Assembly: GCF_024758505.1 (NCBI RefSeq)
Contig: NZ_CP077970.1
Span: 124,001-188,000, forward strand
From: Bradyrhizobium arachidis
GTDB taxonomy: Bacteria > Pseudomonadota > Alphaproteobacteria > Rhizobiales > Xanthobacteraceae
Direction: 5' to 3'
DNA: 64,000 nucleotides
A program made the position numbers and the translations under genes. The notes beneath the pieces are model-generated. The model saw nothing but the letters and a program-made list of their open reading frames with translations, made no database searches and was not told the origin of the DNA. Below, piece after piece: positions 34,439 to 44,441 of the stretch (position 1 is its first letter; each line of letters opens with the position of its first letter).

Positions 34439-36322
34439 CTAGGCCATCGCCTTCGAAGTCTTCCGCCGGGCTTCACGGCGGAGATAGGCCGCGAGGATGC
34501 CGAGCGCAGCCGGCGTCATGCCGTCGAGCCGGCCGGCCTGACCGATGGTGAAGGGCCTGGCGCGTTCGAGCTTGCCTCGGACTTCGTTGGAGAGACCCGG
34601 CACCAGGGCGTAGTCGACATCGGCCAGCACCAGTCCCTCGTCTCGCCGGAAGGCTTCGACGTCAGCGCTCTGGCGCTCCAGATAGACGTCGTACTTGGCG
34701 TCGATCTCCAGGTGGGTCGCAATGACGGGGTCAATGGCCGACAGCTCCGGCCAGATGGTGCGAACCTGGCCCCAGCCGATCTCGGGATAGGCCAGGAGCT
34801 CAAAGGCCGACCGGCGCTGTCCGTCCCGGTTGAGGGACAGTCCGTGCTTGCTCGCCTCGTTCGGGGTGATGGTGAGCGACTTCGACAGCGTCTTCGCCGC
34901 CCCCAGAGCAGCCATCTTGGCCCGATGATGCCGGGTCCGAACGCTGCCGACACAGCCGAGAGCCATGCCCTTTTCAGTCAGACGCTGGTCGGCATTGTCC
35001 GCCCGCAGGGTCAGGCGATACTCGGCCCGCGAGGTGAACATCCGATAGGGTTCGGTGATGCCGCGGGTCACGAGGTCGTCGATCATCACGCCGAGGTAGC
35101 CGTCGGCACGGTCGAAGACCGTCAGCGCCGCTCCGCTGGCGGCAAGCGCAGCATTGAGACCGGCCACGATGCCCTGGGCGCCGGCTTCCTCATATCCCGT
35201 GGTGCCATTGATCTGTCCGGCCAGGAACAGGCCGCGCAGACGCTTGGTCTGAAGGGTCGGGTCGAGCTCGCGGGGATCGACATGGTCGTATTCGATGGCA
35301 TAGCCCGGCCGGACCATCTTGACCCGCTCCAGGCCCGGAATGGTGGCGAGGATCGCGAGTTGGACCTCCTCCGGCAGCGAGGTGGAGATGCCGTTGGGAT
35401 AGACGGTCGTATCGTCGAGCCCTTCGGGCTCCAGGAAGATCTGGTGGCCGTCGCGGTCGCCGAAACGGACGATCTTGTCCTCGATCGAGGGACAGTAGCG
35501 CGGGCCGGAGCTCTTGATCTGGCCAGAGTACATCGGGGAGCGATGCACATTGGCCCGGATCACCTCATGGGTCGCCGAAGTTGTCCGGGTGATGCCGCAT
35601 TGGATCTGGGTCGTCGTGATCCGCTCGGTCAGGACCGAAAACGGTTCTGGCGGATCATCGCCGGGCTGCATTTCGACCGCCGACCAGTCGATCGTGGTCC
35701 CGTCGAGCCGCGGCGGAGTGCCCGTCTTCAACCGGCCCAGCGTAAAGCCGGCGGCTTCAAAAGACTTCGAGAGCCCCATCGCGGGGGCCTCATCCACACG
35801 CCCGGCGGGCCAGTTCTTCTCCCCGAGATGGATCAGGCCGCGGAGGAAGGTGCCGGTCGTGACGACAACGGCCCCTGCCCGCAAGGTCCGGCCATCAGCC
35901 AGGCGCAGACCCCTAACCCGGCCGTCCGAAACGATCAGCCCGTCCGCCTCGCCTTCGATCACGCTGAGACCATCGGTCTGACGGATCGCTGCCTGCATCG
36001 CGGCGGCATAAAGCTTCCGGTCGGCCTGGGCGCGCGGACCGCGAACGGCCGGACCCTTCCTGCGATTGAGCATCCGGAACTGGATGCCGCCGGCATCCGC
36101 GACCCGGCCCATCAGACCGTCCAGTGCATCGATCTCCCGGACCAGGTGCCCCTTGCCGAGGCCACCGATCGCGGGATTGCAGGACATCGCCCCGACAGTC
36201 GCAAAGCGGTGGGTCACAAGCGCCGTGGTCGCACCCATGCGCGCAGCCGCAGCCGCGGCCTCACAGCCGGCGTGCCCGCCGCCAATCACGATGACGTCGA
36301 AGGAATCTCGCTCTGTCCGCAT
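34439..36322 (-). CDS. mnmG: tRNA uridine-5-carboxymethylaminomethyl modification protein MnmG (GidA)
   Basis: 627 residues, full length. FAD-binding Rossmann motif [12 protein letters not shown] (12-23); [23 protein letters not shown]; the GidA-signature [15 protein letters not shown]; and the C-terminal helical domain that contacts MnmE and tRNA. Together with MnmE it installs cmnm5U at the wobble position of several tRNAs. It sits between mnmE (separated by two parS sites) and rsmG (nine bases). Confidence 0.98.
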   Translation of the reverse strand: MRTERDSFDVIVIGGGHAGCEAAAAAARMGATTALVTHRFATVGAMSCNPAIGGLGKGHLVREIDALDGLMGRVADAGGIQFRMLNRRKGPAVRGPRAQADRKLYAAAMQAAIRQTDGLSVIEGEADGLIVSDGRVRGLRLADGRTLRAGAVVVTTGTFLRGLIHLGEKNWPAGRVDEAPAMGLSKSFEAAGFTLGRLKTGTPPRLDGTTIDWSAVEMQPGDDPPEPFSVLTERITTTQIQCGITRTTSATHEVIRANVHRSPMYSGQIKSSGPRYCPSIEDKIVRFGDRDGHQIFLEPEGLDDTTVYPNGISTSLPEEVQLAILATIPGLERVKMVRPGYAIEYDHVDPRELDPTLQTKRLRGLFLAGQINGTTGYEEAGAQGIVAGLNAALAASGAALTVFDRADGYLGVMIDDLVTRGITEPYRMFTSRAEYRLTLRADNADQRLTEKGMALGCVGSVRTRHHRAKMAALGAAKTLSKSLTITPNEASKHGLSLNRDGQRRSAFELLAYPEIGWGQVRTIWPELSAIDPVIATHLEIDAKYDVYLERQSADVEAFRRDEGLVLADVDYALVPGLSNEVRGKLERARPFTIGQAGRLDGMTPAALGILAAYLRREARRKTSKAMA

Positions 36323-36376
36323 AGCGCGGACTTCTATCCCAGAGCGCGAAAAGCCGGAAGCGGAAACTCAGGGAGA

Positions 36377-36392
36377 TGTTTCACGTGAAACA
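36377..36392. promoter_or_regulatory. perfect parS in the mnmG-mnmE gap, site 1
   Basis: TGTTTCACGTGAAACA, all 16 consensus bases. Confidence 0.96.
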
Positions 36393-36415
36393 GAGCGGCG
36401 GACGTCGGGGGAATA

Positions 36416-36451
36416 GAAATTCGGAAACAACCCCATGCAAAGTAGAGAGGG
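36416..36451 (+). repeat. short interspersed motif, copy 2
   Basis: GAAATTC followed by GGAAACAACCCCATGCAA and GTAGAGAGG, matching 8163-8200. It lies between the two perfect parS sites. Confidence 0.6.
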
Positions 36452-36466
36452 GCGCTTTGGGCGAGC

Positions 36467-36482
36467 TGTTTCACGTGAAACA
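36467..36482. promoter_or_regulatory. perfect parS in the mnmG-mnmE gap, site 2
   Basis: TGTTTCACGTGAAACA, identical to site 1 and 90 bases from it. Confidence 0.96.
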
Positions 36483-36503
36483 ACGAAGGAGTGGAACAAG
36501 CGA

Positions 36504-36524
36504 TAGTTCTACAATGAAGAACTA
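36504..36524 (-). terminator. hairpin after mnmE
   Basis: TAGTTCT and AGAACTA pair across a 7-base loop four bases beyond the mnmE stop. No strong U-run follows on the minus strand, so termination is only likely, not certain. Confidence 0.45.
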
Positions 36525-36527
36525 GCA

Positions 36528-37880
36528 CTACTTTCCGATACAGAACTTCTGGAAGATGGCCCCCAGGACGTCCTCGACGTCCACCCGGCCCAGCAACCGT
36601 CCGAGGGCATAGGAGGCCGCCCGGAGTTCCTCGGCCGCGAGCTCCTCGCCCTCGCCAAGAAGCTCCATGCTTCGCTGCAGGGAACCGGCGGTCTGGCGCA
36701 ACAGCTCCCGCTGCCGGGCGCGGGTGACGAGCGCTCCTTCACTCGCCCCGAAGAACGCACCGGCGAATTCCACCAGGGCCTGGATCAGGTCCGGCAGTCC
36801 GTCGCCGCGCTGCGCCGAGATCGCAAAGACCCTGGAGCCCGACTCCGGCGCCTTAGCCTTCCCGGCCGCCGGACTCAAGTCTTCTGTGGCAAGATCGATC
36901 TTGTTTCGCACGATCCACACCGGCGCCGCTCCGGCGGATTGAGCGTCGCCGCTATCCCCATCATCGGAAAGCCAGAGCACGAGATCCGCTTCTTCCGCGC
37001 GCGCCCGCGCCCGGCGCACGCCTTCCTGCTCGACGGGATCGTCGGTCTCGCGGATGCCGGCCGTGTCGATGACCGTGACGGGATAGCCGTCGAGGTCGAG
37101 CTGCACCTCGATCACATCGCGCGTCGTGCCGGCGTGCGGCGAGACGATTGCGACGTCGCGCCGCGCGAGCTGATTGATCAGCGTCGACTTGCCGACGTTC
37201 GGCGGACCGGCGATCGCAACGACGAGGCCATCGCGCAAACGTTCAGCTTTGCCCTGCGCTGCAAGCACTCTTGCGATTTCGTCGTGCAGCGCCCTGATTG
37301 CCTTCAACGCCGGCGCCTGCAATTCCAGGGGCACATCGCCCTCGTCGGAAAAATCGATGCCGGCCTCGATCAGCGCCGATGCCTCGATGATCCGTTCGCG
37401 CCAGTCGCGCGCGCGGTCGCCGAGCAATCCCTGCAACTGACGCAGCGCCTGGCGGCGCTGCCGGTCGGTGTCGGCGTGGATGAGATCGTCGAGGCCTTCG
37501 GCCTCGGTGAGGTCGAGCTTGCCGTTCTCGAATCCGCGGCGCGTGAACTCGCCGGGCTCCGCCGCGCGGACATTCGGAATAACAGAAACTGCAGTAAGCA
37601 GCGCCGCCAGCACCGCGCGGCCGCCGTGGACATGGAATTCGGCGACGTCCTCACCCGTCGCGCTGCCTGGTCCCGGAAACCACAGCACGACCGCATCGTC
37701 GATCGCTCGTCCCTCGGCATCCCGCAGCGTTACCCGGTTGGCCTGCCGCGGGCTCGGGAGCTTGCCCGCCAGCGAGGTCAGCACCTCGCCAGCGACGGAC
37801 CCGGAGACCCGCACGATCGCAATCGCGCTCGGCGGCCGTCCCGACGACAGCGCAAAAATGGTCTGATCCCTCGGATGCAT
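36528..37880 (-). CDS. mnmE: tRNA modification GTPase MnmE (TrmE)
   Basis: 450 residues. An N-terminal folate-binding domain ([21 protein letters not shown]), a helical domain, an inserted G domain with P-loop [11 protein letters not shown] (about 226-236), the DTAG motif in VIDTAGIRE and NKID, and the invariant C-terminal CIGK. It works with MnmG on wobble uridines. Its start faces rho across a 318-base region containing an AT-rich stretch and the rho terminator but no gene. Confidence 0.97.
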   Translation of the reverse strand: MHPRDQTIFALSSGRPPSAIAIVRVSGSVAGEVLTSLAGKLPSPRQANRVTLRDAEGRAIDDAVVLWFPGPGSATGEDVAEFHVHGGRAVLAALLTAVSVIPNVRAAEPGEFTRRGFENGKLDLTEAEGLDDLIHADTDRQRRQALRQLQGLLGDRARDWRERIIEASALIEAGIDFSDEGDVPLELQAPALKAIRALHDEIARVLAAQGKAERLRDGLVVAIAGPPNVGKSTLINQLARRDVAIVSPHAGTTRDVIEVQLDLDGYPVTVIDTAGIRETDDPVEQEGVRRARARAEEADLVLWLSDDGDSGDAQSAGAAPVWIVRNKIDLATEDLSPAAGKAKAPESGSRVFAISAQRGDGLPDLIQALVEFAGAFFGASEGALVTRARQRELLRQTAGSLQRSMELLGEGEELAAEELRAASYALGRLLGRVDVEDVLGAIFQKFCIGK

Positions 37881-38144
37881 GGCGGCCTATTTGTCGGCCA
37901 ACCCGCCAAAAGGCAAATGTCGAATTCAAGCGCCGGACGCGCCTCCATCGACGGTCACCGCGCAACATCCTACTATTGTGCGGCGCAATATACGGCGCAG
38001 CATTTTCTTACGCGGTCTACGGCGTTTGACTCAGGTTATGCGCCAAAATCGACGGTTATATGTGTAAATACAATATCTTGAATACTACTCCGTGGCCATT
38101 GTCACCGCCGGCCATGCTGCACCCATCCCGCAGCAAAACTGCAA

Positions 38145-38175
38145 CAAAAGCAAAAGGGCGCCCGGAGGCGCCCTT
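38145..38175 (-). terminator. Rho-independent terminator of rho
   Basis: On the minus strand, GGGCGCC, TCCG, GGCGCCC is followed by TTTTGCTTTTG. It lies 25 bases beyond the rho stop. Confidence 0.88.
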
Positions 38176-38198
38176 CGCAAACCTTGCTGCGCCAAAAC

Positions 38199-39464
38199 TC
38201 AGGTGTTCATCGAGTCGAAGAACTCGGAGTTGCTCTTGGTCGAACGCAGCTTGTCGAGCAGGAAGTCGATCGCGTCCATGGTGCCCATCGGGTTCAGGAT
38301 GCGGCGGAGCACGTACATCTTCTTCAGCACCTGCGGATCGGTGATGAGCTCCTCCTTGCGGGTGCCGGATCGCGAGATGTCGATCGCCGGGAAGGTCCGC
38401 TTGTCCGAGACCTTGCGGTCGAGGATCAGTTCGGAGTTACCGGTGCCCTTGAATTCTTCGAAGATGACTTCGTCCATGCGGCTGCCGGTATCGACCAGCG
38501 CGGTGGCGATGATGGTCAGCGAGCCGCCCTCTTCGATGTTGCGGGCCGCACCGAAGAACCGCTTCGGCCGCTGCAGCGCGTTGGCGTCGACACCGCCGGT
38601 CAGCACCTTGCCGGATGACGGCACCACGGTGTTGTAGGCGCGGCCGAGGCGGGTGATCGAATCGAGCAGGATGACGACGTCGCGGCCATGTTCGACCAGG
38701 CGCTTCGCCTTCTCGATCACCATTTCGGCGACCTGGACGTGGCGCACCGCCGGTTCGTCGAAGGTCGAGGACACGACCTCGCCCTTCACCGAGCGCTGCA
38801 TGTCCGTGACTTCTTCCGGACGTTCGTCGATCAGCAGCACGATCAGATAGCAGTCCGGGTGATTCGCGGTGATCGAGTGCGCGATGTTCTGCATCAGCAC
38901 CGTTTTACCGGTGCGCGGCGGCGCGACGATCAGCGCACGCTGGCCCTTGCCGATCGGCGCGACGATGTCGATCACCCTTGCAGACAGGTCTTTTCGCGTG
39001 GGGTCGTCGATTTCCATGCGAAAGCGCTGATTCGGAAACAGCGGCGTGAGGTTGTCGAAATTGACCTTGTGCTTGGCCTTTTCCGGGTCCTCGAAATTGA
39101 GCGTGTTGACCTTGAGCAGCGCAAAGTAGCGCTCGCCCTCTTTCGGGCTGCGGATGTGGCCTTCGATGGTGTCGCCGGTGCGCAGGCCGAAGCGGCGGAT
39201 CTGCGAGGGCGAGACGTAGATATCATCCGGGCCGGGCAGGTAGTTGGCATCGGGCGAACGCAGGAAGCCGAAGCCGTCGGAGAGCACTTCGACGACGCCC
39301 TCGCCGACGATGTCGGTTTCCTGAATCGAGAGCTGCTTGAGGATGGCAAACAACAGCTCCTGCTTGCGCAGCGTGCTGGCGTTCTCGACCCCTTTCTCTT
39401 CCGCGAACGAGACGAGCTCGGCCGGAGTCTTGGATTTGAGGTCTTGGAGTTTGATTTCCCGCAT
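38199..39464 (-). CDS. rho: transcription termination factor Rho
   Basis: 421 residues: N-terminal RNA-binding cold-shock-like domain (about 50-120, with [23 protein letters not shown]), Walker A APPRTGKT (about 180-187), [18 protein letters not shown] and [16 protein letters not shown] of the hexameric helicase, and the C-terminal motor. It ends Rho-dependent transcripts. The 246 bases before it hold only its leader and short repeats. Its position between mnmE and the hemJ/origin region is conserved in alphaproteobacteria. Confidence 0.98.
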   Translation of the reverse strand: MREIKLQDLKSKTPAELVSFAEEKGVENASTLRKQELLFAILKQLSIQETDIVGEGVVEVLSDGFGFLRSPDANYLPGPDDIYVSPSQIRRFGLRTGDTIEGHIRSPKEGERYFALLKVNTLNFEDPEKAKHKVNFDNLTPLFPNQRFRMEIDDPTRKDLSARVIDIVAPIGKGQRALIVAPPRTGKTVLMQNIAHSITANHPDCYLIVLLIDERPEEVTDMQRSVKGEVVSSTFDEPAVRHVQVAEMVIEKAKRLVEHGRDVVILLDSITRLGRAYNTVVPSSGKVLTGGVDANALQRPKRFFGAARNIEEGGSLTIIATALVDTGSRMDEVIFEEFKGTGNSELILDRKVSDKRTFPAIDISRSGTRKEELITDPQVLKKMYVLRRILNPMGTMDAIDFLLDKLRSTKSNSEFFDSMNT

Positions 39465-39710
39465 TGGGGTGGTCCTGTGGAGTAACCTTGGAAGGGGGTG
39501 CGAGGAGGCTCAGAAATGCGGACGAGCAGGTAAGGTCCGCAGGTCTAGCAAGGTGAGTGCCGGTGGGGGCTTCAAACCTGATGCGGTGTCCGGCTCACAA
39601 AAAGCCCGGACACAACCACATCCGCCTGCGTTGGGTGGGATGTCGCTAATATAGAAAATCACTTCTCGCGGCGCAAGCCGAAGCGCTGAGCGGTCGATCA
39701 CGATGATTGC

Positions 39711-40133
39711 CTAGAAGGGCTTCACGATCACCATGATGACGATAAAGATCATCAGCACCGTCGGCACCTCATTGATAATGCGGTAGAATTTCTGGCTGCG
39801 CGGCCTTTTGTCCGCTTTGAAATCTTTCACCCAGCGGGAAAAAAAGCCGTGGACCGCGGACAGCGCCAGCACCAGTGCCAGTTTTACGTGCAACCAGGGC
39901 GAGGCGAACCAATGGCCGGACCACGCGAGATAGAGACCGGCAAGCCAGGTGATGATCATCGCGGGGTTGATGATGACCTTGAGCAGCCGCCATTCCATGA
40001 CCTTGAAGGTCTCGGACTGCTTTGAGCCGATCTCTGCCTCGCAGTGATAGACGAACAGCCGCGGCAGATAGAGCATTCCCGCCATCCAGGAGATGACGGC
40101 AATCACGTGCAGCGCCTTGATCCACTCGTACAT
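39711..40133 (-). CDS. hemJ: protoporphyrinogen oxidase HemJ
   Basis: 140 residues with four membrane helices and the HemJ-conserved His near the N-terminus (ALHVIAVISWMAGMLYLPRLFVYH) plus the Lys/Arg-rich loop FSRWVKDFKADKRP. It oxidises protoporphyrinogen IX to protoporphyrin IX in the inner membrane during heme synthesis; HemJ replaces HemG/HemY in most alphaproteobacteria. It is divergent from ppsR across the presumed replication origin. Confidence 0.95.
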   Translation of the reverse strand: MYEWIKALHVIAVISWMAGMLYLPRLFVYHCEAEIGSKQSETFKVMEWRLLKVIINPAMIITWLAGLYLAWSGHWFASPWLHVKLALVLALSAVHGFFSRWVKDFKADKRPRSQKFYRIINEVPTVLMIFIVIMVIVKPF

Positions 40134-40595
40134 GCGTCAAAACCTTCACTTCTCATCAATCGGTGGAGAAACCGGGATTGGTAAGAATTCGTTTAGAGAT
40201 TGGAGCGCACACATATCCGCGCGCTCGGCTCTTCTAAACCTAAAACTTATAGATTCTTAAAGGTTTGAGTCTGAGTGACCGTGGATTGGACTCACACAAT
40301 ACCGTCCGCCAGTTCGCTCGCGCTTTTTCACATCCATCAACATTTCCAGCGTCGATCCGCCAGATCCGGATAAGCCCGCCATCTTCAAAGGCTTGCGTAG
40401 AATTCTCGGCAGCTTATCAAGAGACTTGTACGCGCAATCCCGTTTCCGCTTAGGTCAGGCGCCGGACTTGTCCTTTGGTGGAGCGGTGTGAAGAAACTTG
40501 CCGGTTATCCCGCCCCTGGTGTCGCGCAACCCCTTCCGAGGGGTTAAGCTCCACAGCTATTCACAGTTCGTCCCGCCGACATACAAAGAGATTTC
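40134..40595. other. probable chromosomal replication origin (oriC) region
   Basis: A 462-base gene-free stretch between divergent hemJ and ppsR. It includes an AT-rich block (about 40232-40266, with TAAACCTAAAACTTATAG and TTCTTAAAGG) that could be the unwinding element, and two 8-of-9 matches to the DnaA box TTATNCACA: TTTTTCACA at 40324-40332 and CTATTCACA at 40557-40565. In Caulobacter and Rickettsia the origin lies between heme-synthesis and RP001 genes; RP001 is the PpsR family encoded here. The flanking rho-mnmE-mnmG-rsmG-parA-parB and maf-coaE-dnaQ genes and the nearby parS sites agree. No cluster of perfect DnaA boxes was seen. Confidence 0.65.
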
Positions 40596-41435
40596 GTGCC
40601 GACCTCGAACAATTATTTCCATCTACACCTCGTCTCCGATTCCACCGGCGAGACCCTGATCACCGTGGCGCGCGCGGTCGCCGCGCAATACGCCAACGTC
40701 ACGCCGGTCGAACATGTCTATCCGCTGGTGCGCAGCCAGAAGCAGCTCGATCGCGTGCTTGACGAGATCGAGGAAGCGCCGGGCATCGTGCTGTTCACGC
40801 TGCTCGAGAAGGATCTCGTCGCCAGACTCGAGAACAAGTGCAAGGAGATCAACGTCCCGAGCCTCTCGATCATCGGGCCGGTGATGCAGTTGTTCGAGGC
40901 CTATCTCGGAGCCGCGACGACCGGGCGCGTCGGCGCCCAGCACGTGCTCAATGCAGAATATTTCAAGCGGATCGATGCGCTGAACTACACGATGATGCAT
41001 GACGACGGTCAGCACGTCGAAGGCCTCGAAGAGGCCGACGTGGTGCTCGTGGGCGTGTCGCGCACCTCGAAGACGCCGACCTCGATCTATCTTGCCAACC
41101 GCGGCATCCGCACCGCCAACGTTCCGCTCGTGCCGGGGATTCCCGTCCCGCATCAACTCGAGACGTTGACGCGGCCGCTGGTGGTGAGCCTGCACGCCAC
41201 GCCGGAGCGCTTGATCCAGGTGCGCCAGAACCGGCTGCTCAGCATGGGCGCCGATCGGGGCAGCGATACCTATATCGACAAGCAGGCCGTGACCGATGAA
41301 GTTGCCTTCGCGCGAAAGCTCAGCGCCAGGCACAATTGGGCGCTGCTGGATGTGACACGACGCTCGATCGAAGAAACCGCTGCCGCGGTCATGAAGCTCT
41401 ACACCGACCGGCAACGTAACCGTCCCCCGGACTAA
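40596..41435 (+). CDS. ppsR: pyruvate,(phosphate/water) dikinase regulatory protein PpsR/PDRP (DUF299)
   Basis: 279 residues. Begins [20 protein letters not shown] and carries the nucleotide-binding motif [15 protein letters not shown] (about 152-166), diagnostic of DUF299 bifunctional kinase/pyrophosphorylases. They phosphorylate a catalytic-site threonine of PEP synthase or pyruvate,phosphate dikinase using ADP, and reverse this with phosphate. The GTG start is preceded by AAAGAGA. Homologue of the origin-flanking RP001 gene; followed by maf. Confidence 0.95.
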   Translation: MPTSNNYFHLHLVSDSTGETLITVARAVAAQYANVTPVEHVYPLVRSQKQLDRVLDEIEEAPGIVLFTLLEKDLVARLENKCKEINVPSLSIIGPVMQLFEAYLGAATTGRVGAQHVLNAEYFKRIDALNYTMMHDDGQHVEGLEEADVVLVGVSRTSKTPTSIYLANRGIRTANVPLVPGIPVPHQLETLTRPLVVSLHATPERLIQVRQNRLLSMGADRGSDTYIDKQAVTDEVAFARKLSARHNWALLDVTRRSIEETAAAVMKLYTDRQRNRPPD

Positions 41436-41444
41436 GTGCGGCCA

Positions 41445-42053
41445 ATGACTCTCTGGCGCGGCAAAGCTCCGTTGATCCTGGCTTCCCAAAGCCATGCGCG
41501 AAAGATGCTGCTCGCGAATGCCGGCCTCACATTCGAGGCAAAGCCCGCGGATATCGACGAACGCGGCATTCAGGCCGGCTCAAAACTCTCGAGTCCGCGC
41601 GATATCGCCATGCTACTGGCCCGAGAAAAGGCGAAGGCGGTCTCGGTGCAGCAGCCCGATCGCTATGTGATCGGCGCCGATCAAACGCTGGCGCTCGGCG
41701 AACGCCTGTTCAGCAAGCCTGCGGGCCGGGAGCAGGCAGCCGGGCAGTTGCGCGACCTTGCGGGGCGCGTCCATGAGCTTCACTCCGCGGTCGCGATTGC
41801 CCGCGGCGGCAAGCTGCTGTTCGAGGATGCCTCGGTCGCCCGAATGACGATGCGATCGCTCTCCGAGGCCGAAATATCGGCCTATCTCGATGCCGCCGGT
41901 GAAGCCGTGACGACCAGCGTCGGCGCCTATCAGCTCGAAGGATTGGGTGTGCATCTGTTCGAGCGCATCGAGGGTGATCACTTCACCATCCTCGGCCTGC
42001 CGCTCCTGCCGCTGCTTGCCTTCCTCCGCCGCGAAGGGCTAGTTGCGGTGTGA
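41445..42053 (+). CDS. maf: Maf-family nucleotide pyrophosphatase
   Basis: 202 residues with [17 protein letters not shown] at the N-terminus and [19 protein letters not shown], the Maf/HAM1-like active-site region. Maf-type proteins hydrolyse modified NTPs (m7GTP, UTP, dTTP subgroups); which one is not clear here. ATG chosen; a GTG nine bases earlier directly after the ppsR stop is also possible. In many relatives aroE lies between maf and coaE, but here they are adjacent. Confidence 0.93.
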   Translation: MTLWRGKAPLILASQSHARKMLLANAGLTFEAKPADIDERGIQAGSKLSSPRDIAMLLAREKAKAVSVQQPDRYVIGADQTLALGERLFSKPAGREQAAGQLRDLAGRVHELHSAVAIARGGKLLFEDASVARMTMRSLSEAEISAYLDAAGEAVTTSVGAYQLEGLGVHLFERIEGDHFTILGLPLLPLLAFLRREGLVAV

Positions 42054-42075
42054 CCAGGTAGATGGCGGCGCGGCG

Positions 42076-42675
42076 ATGTTGATCCTTGGACTGACCGGCT
42101 CGATCGGAATGGGCAAATCCACGACAGCAAAGCTGTTCGCGGAGGCGGGCGTTCCGATCTATGACGCCGACGCCGCGGTCCATCAGCTTTACGAGGGCGA
42201 AGCCGCGCCGGCGATCGAGGCGGCCTTTCCCGGCACGACAGCCAATGGCAAGGTCGATCGCGCAAAACTGTCGGCGCGCGTGGTCGGCGATGCCGCGGCC
42301 ATGAAGCTGCTCGAGCAGATCGTGCATCCGATGTTAGGGGCCTCGCGGCAGAAGTTTTTCGCGGACGCCGAGGCGGCGAAGGTGCCGGTCGTGCTGCTGG
42401 ACATTCCGCTATTGTATGAGACCGGCGGCGAGAAGCGCGTCGATGCCGTCGTCGTGGTGACGACGTCGCCGGAACTTCAGCGCGAACGAGTGCTGGCGCG
42501 CGGCACGATGGACGCGCAAAAACTCGATGCGATCATTGCGAAGCAAATGCCCGATACCGAGAAGCGCAAGCGCGCCGATTTCGTGGTGGATACCTCGCAT
42601 GGCCTCGATCCGGTGCGGGCGCAAATCAAGGACATTCTGGCCGAGGTCGTTAAGATGCCGCAGCGGCGAAACTGA
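42076..42675 (+). CDS. coaE: dephospho-CoA kinase
   Basis: 199 residues with P-loop GSIGMGKS (8-15), [12 protein letters not shown] and [16 protein letters not shown], matching CoaE. It performs the last step of coenzyme A synthesis, 3'-phosphorylation of dephospho-CoA. dnaQ starts 26 bases after the stop. The pantothenate kinase coaA, the first step, is 13 kb away in the same window. Confidence 0.96.
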   Translation: MLILGLTGSIGMGKSTTAKLFAEAGVPIYDADAAVHQLYEGEAAPAIEAAFPGTTANGKVDRAKLSARVVGDAAAMKLLEQIVHPMLGASRQKFFADAEAAKVPVVLLDIPLLYETGGEKRVDAVVVVTTSPELQRERVLARGTMDAQKLDAIIAKQMPDTEKRKRADFVVDTSHGLDPVRAQIKDILAEVVKMPQRRN

Positions 42676-42701
42676 TTCGCCTGATAACAGCACCTTGAAT
42701 C

Positions 42702-43415
42702 ATGCGTGAAATCGTTCTCGACACCGAAACCACCGGCCTCGATCCCCTGCGCGGCGATCGCCTGGTCGAAGTTGGCTGCGTCGAGATTTTTAATCGCATG
42801 CCGACGGGGCAGACCTTTCACCGCTACATCAACCCGCAACGCGACATGCCCGCCGAGGCCTTTGCCGTGCACGGGTTGTCGGCCGAATTCCTCTCGACCA
42901 AACCTCTGTTCGACGAAGTGGTCGACGAGTTCCTGGAATTCATCGGCGACGCGCCGCTGGTGATCCACAACGCTTCGTTCGACATCAGCTTCATCAATGC
43001 AGAGCTCGACCGCATCAAGCGTGCGGCGATCCCGCGCGAGCGGTTGGTGGACACGCTCTTGCTGGCGCGGCGCAAGCATCCCGGCGTGTCCAATCGCCTC
43101 GACGATCTCTGCTCGCGCTATGCGATCGACAATTCCCACCGCACCAAGCATGGCGCGCTGCTCGACGCCGAGCTGCTTGCGGAAGTCTATGTCGACCTGA
43201 TCGGTGCGCGTCAGTCGCAGCTGATCCTGGCGGCGGAAACCGAGGAAATCCGCCTTGGCGCTGGTGGCGAGATGCCGCGGCGGCAGCGGCCGGCCCCGCT
43301 CACCCCACGCATCACGGATGCCGAGCGCGAAGCCCACCGTGCCTTCATCGCGACGATGGGGGACAAAGCGATCTGGAACGAGTATCTGGCCGCGCCTGCG
43401 GCCAGCCCGACCTGA
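42702..43415 (+). CDS. dnaQ: DNA polymerase III epsilon subunit (3'-5' proofreading exonuclease)
   Basis: 237 residues of DEDDh exonuclease: VLDTETTGLDP (Asp7, Glu9), VIHNASFDISFINAEL and HGALLDAELLAEVYV with the catalytic His/Asp. The C-terminal tail would bind the alpha subunit. It proofreads replication. The gene lies beside the presumed origin, last in ppsR-maf-coaE-dnaQ, and is convergent with secB. Confidence 0.97.
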   Translation: MREIVLDTETTGLDPLRGDRLVEVGCVEIFNRMPTGQTFHRYINPQRDMPAEAFAVHGLSAEFLSTKPLFDEVVDEFLEFIGDAPLVIHNASFDISFINAELDRIKRAAIPRERLVDTLLLARRKHPGVSNRLDDLCSRYAIDNSHRTKHGALLDAELLAEVYVDLIGARQSQLILAAETEEIRLGAGGEMPRRQRPAPLTPRITDAEREAHRAFIATMGDKAIWNEYLAAPAASPT

Positions 43416-43469
43416 TTTCGAGCATGGTCAGATTAGGTCGAGTCGGGCCGCTGGCCGGAGAACTCGATT

Positions 43470-43494
43470 CACCTCTCCCCGCTGGGGAGAGGTG
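43470..43494. terminator. hairpin between convergent dnaQ and secB
   Basis: CACCTCTCCCC and GGGGAGAGGTG form an 11-bp perfect stem with a GCT loop. No T-run follows on either side; such elements are frequent intergenic repeats and may end both genes. Confidence 0.65.
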
Positions 43495-43555
43495 AGCACC
43501 GAGGCCACAGGCCGAATGCGATCGTTCAACTTGACCGAATTCAGCTCGGCTTGAC

Positions 43556-44038
43556 TTAGCTCGGCTTGACCTGAGCCTGCTGCTGGGCCCGTTCCATGTT
43601 TTGGCGGTAGAGACCGACGAAATCGACGGGATCAAGCATCAGGGGCGGGAACCCGCCGTCGCGGACCGCGGTCGCGATGATCTCGCGGGCGAACGGGAAC
43701 AGCAGCCGCGGGCATTCGATCATCACCAGCGGGTGCAGGTTTTCCTTCGGCACGTTGACGATGCGGAACACGCCCGCATAGGCGAGCTCGAACGAGAACA
43801 TCACCTTGCCGGCGGTCTCGGCCTTGCCATCGACCGACAATGTGACCTCGAACTCCTGCTCGCTGAGATTATTGGCGTTGACGTTGATCTGGATGTTGAT
43901 CTGCGGCTGCTGACCCTGCTGCTGCAACGAGGCGGGCGCGTTGGGATTCTCGAACGAGAGGTCCTTGGTATATTGCGCCAGCACGTTGAGCTGGGGAGCC
44001 TGGGCCGCGTCGGGGGCGTTGCCGTTACCGTTGGTCAT
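43556..44038 (-). CDS. secB: protein-export chaperone SecB
   Basis: 160 residues: [81 protein letters not shown] is the conserved SecB core (shown here only as its named region, residues about 45-150). The homotetramer keeps preproteins unfolded and hands them to SecA. Its 3' end carries a 13-15 base tandem copy: the sequence coding VKPS is repeated just after the stop. Divergent from the Tim44-like gene. Confidence 0.96.
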   Translation of the reverse strand: MTNGNGNAPDAAQAPQLNVLAQYTKDLSFENPNAPASLQQQGQQPQINIQINVNANNLSEQEFEVTLSVDGKAETAGKVMFSFELAYAGVFRIVNVPKENLHPLVMIECPRLLFPFAREIIATAVRDGGFPPLMLDPVDFVGLYRQNMERAQQQAQVKPS

Positions 44039-44441
44039 GAAAATCTCTCCTTAACCCCGAATGGGCCTGATATCGCGGCCGGTTGGCTAACATATGGCCG
44101 CCTCGTTCCACAAGGACGAACCGACCCCGGAGGTGCTGTTCCGGCGGGGGTTGCGGGGGTGCCTCCCTACCCGTCCCGGTCTTCCCGTGTGCATCTTAAA
44201 CGTTTGAAGATGCGTGATTTCCGGGCAGGATCGGGTTTCCCCTTAAGCATAAAACGCGCTACTATTCGCACTGTGCCAAAAGGCGCCATTGGCCGGGCAA
44301 GATTTCGTGCCTACATCCCGCGGACGTGAAGCGGTCCTAAAAAGGTGATGTAGTGTTGCCGTTCCGGTAAGGAACGGTCTACTCGCTGGGCTTATTTTCC
44401 CGGCAAAGGCCAGACGGCAAAGACCAGAAAGCGAATACGAC
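44039..44441. other. secB / Tim44-like divergent intergenic region
   Basis: 403 bases without a gene. It holds the two divergent promoters, an AT-richer patch (44243-44265) and a hairpin CCGTTCC/GGAACGG at about 44359-44377 in the leader of the Tim44-like gene. No riboswitch or known operator was recognised. Confidence 0.6.

Noticed and set aside
34430..36388. A 652-residue plus-strand open frame opposite mnmG
   Set aside because: Shadow of mnmG; composition is typical of antisense translation in GC-rich DNA.
40265..40453. A 62-residue frame in the hemJ-ppsR gap
   Set aside because: No family resemblance, no ribosome site, and the gap fits the replication origin.
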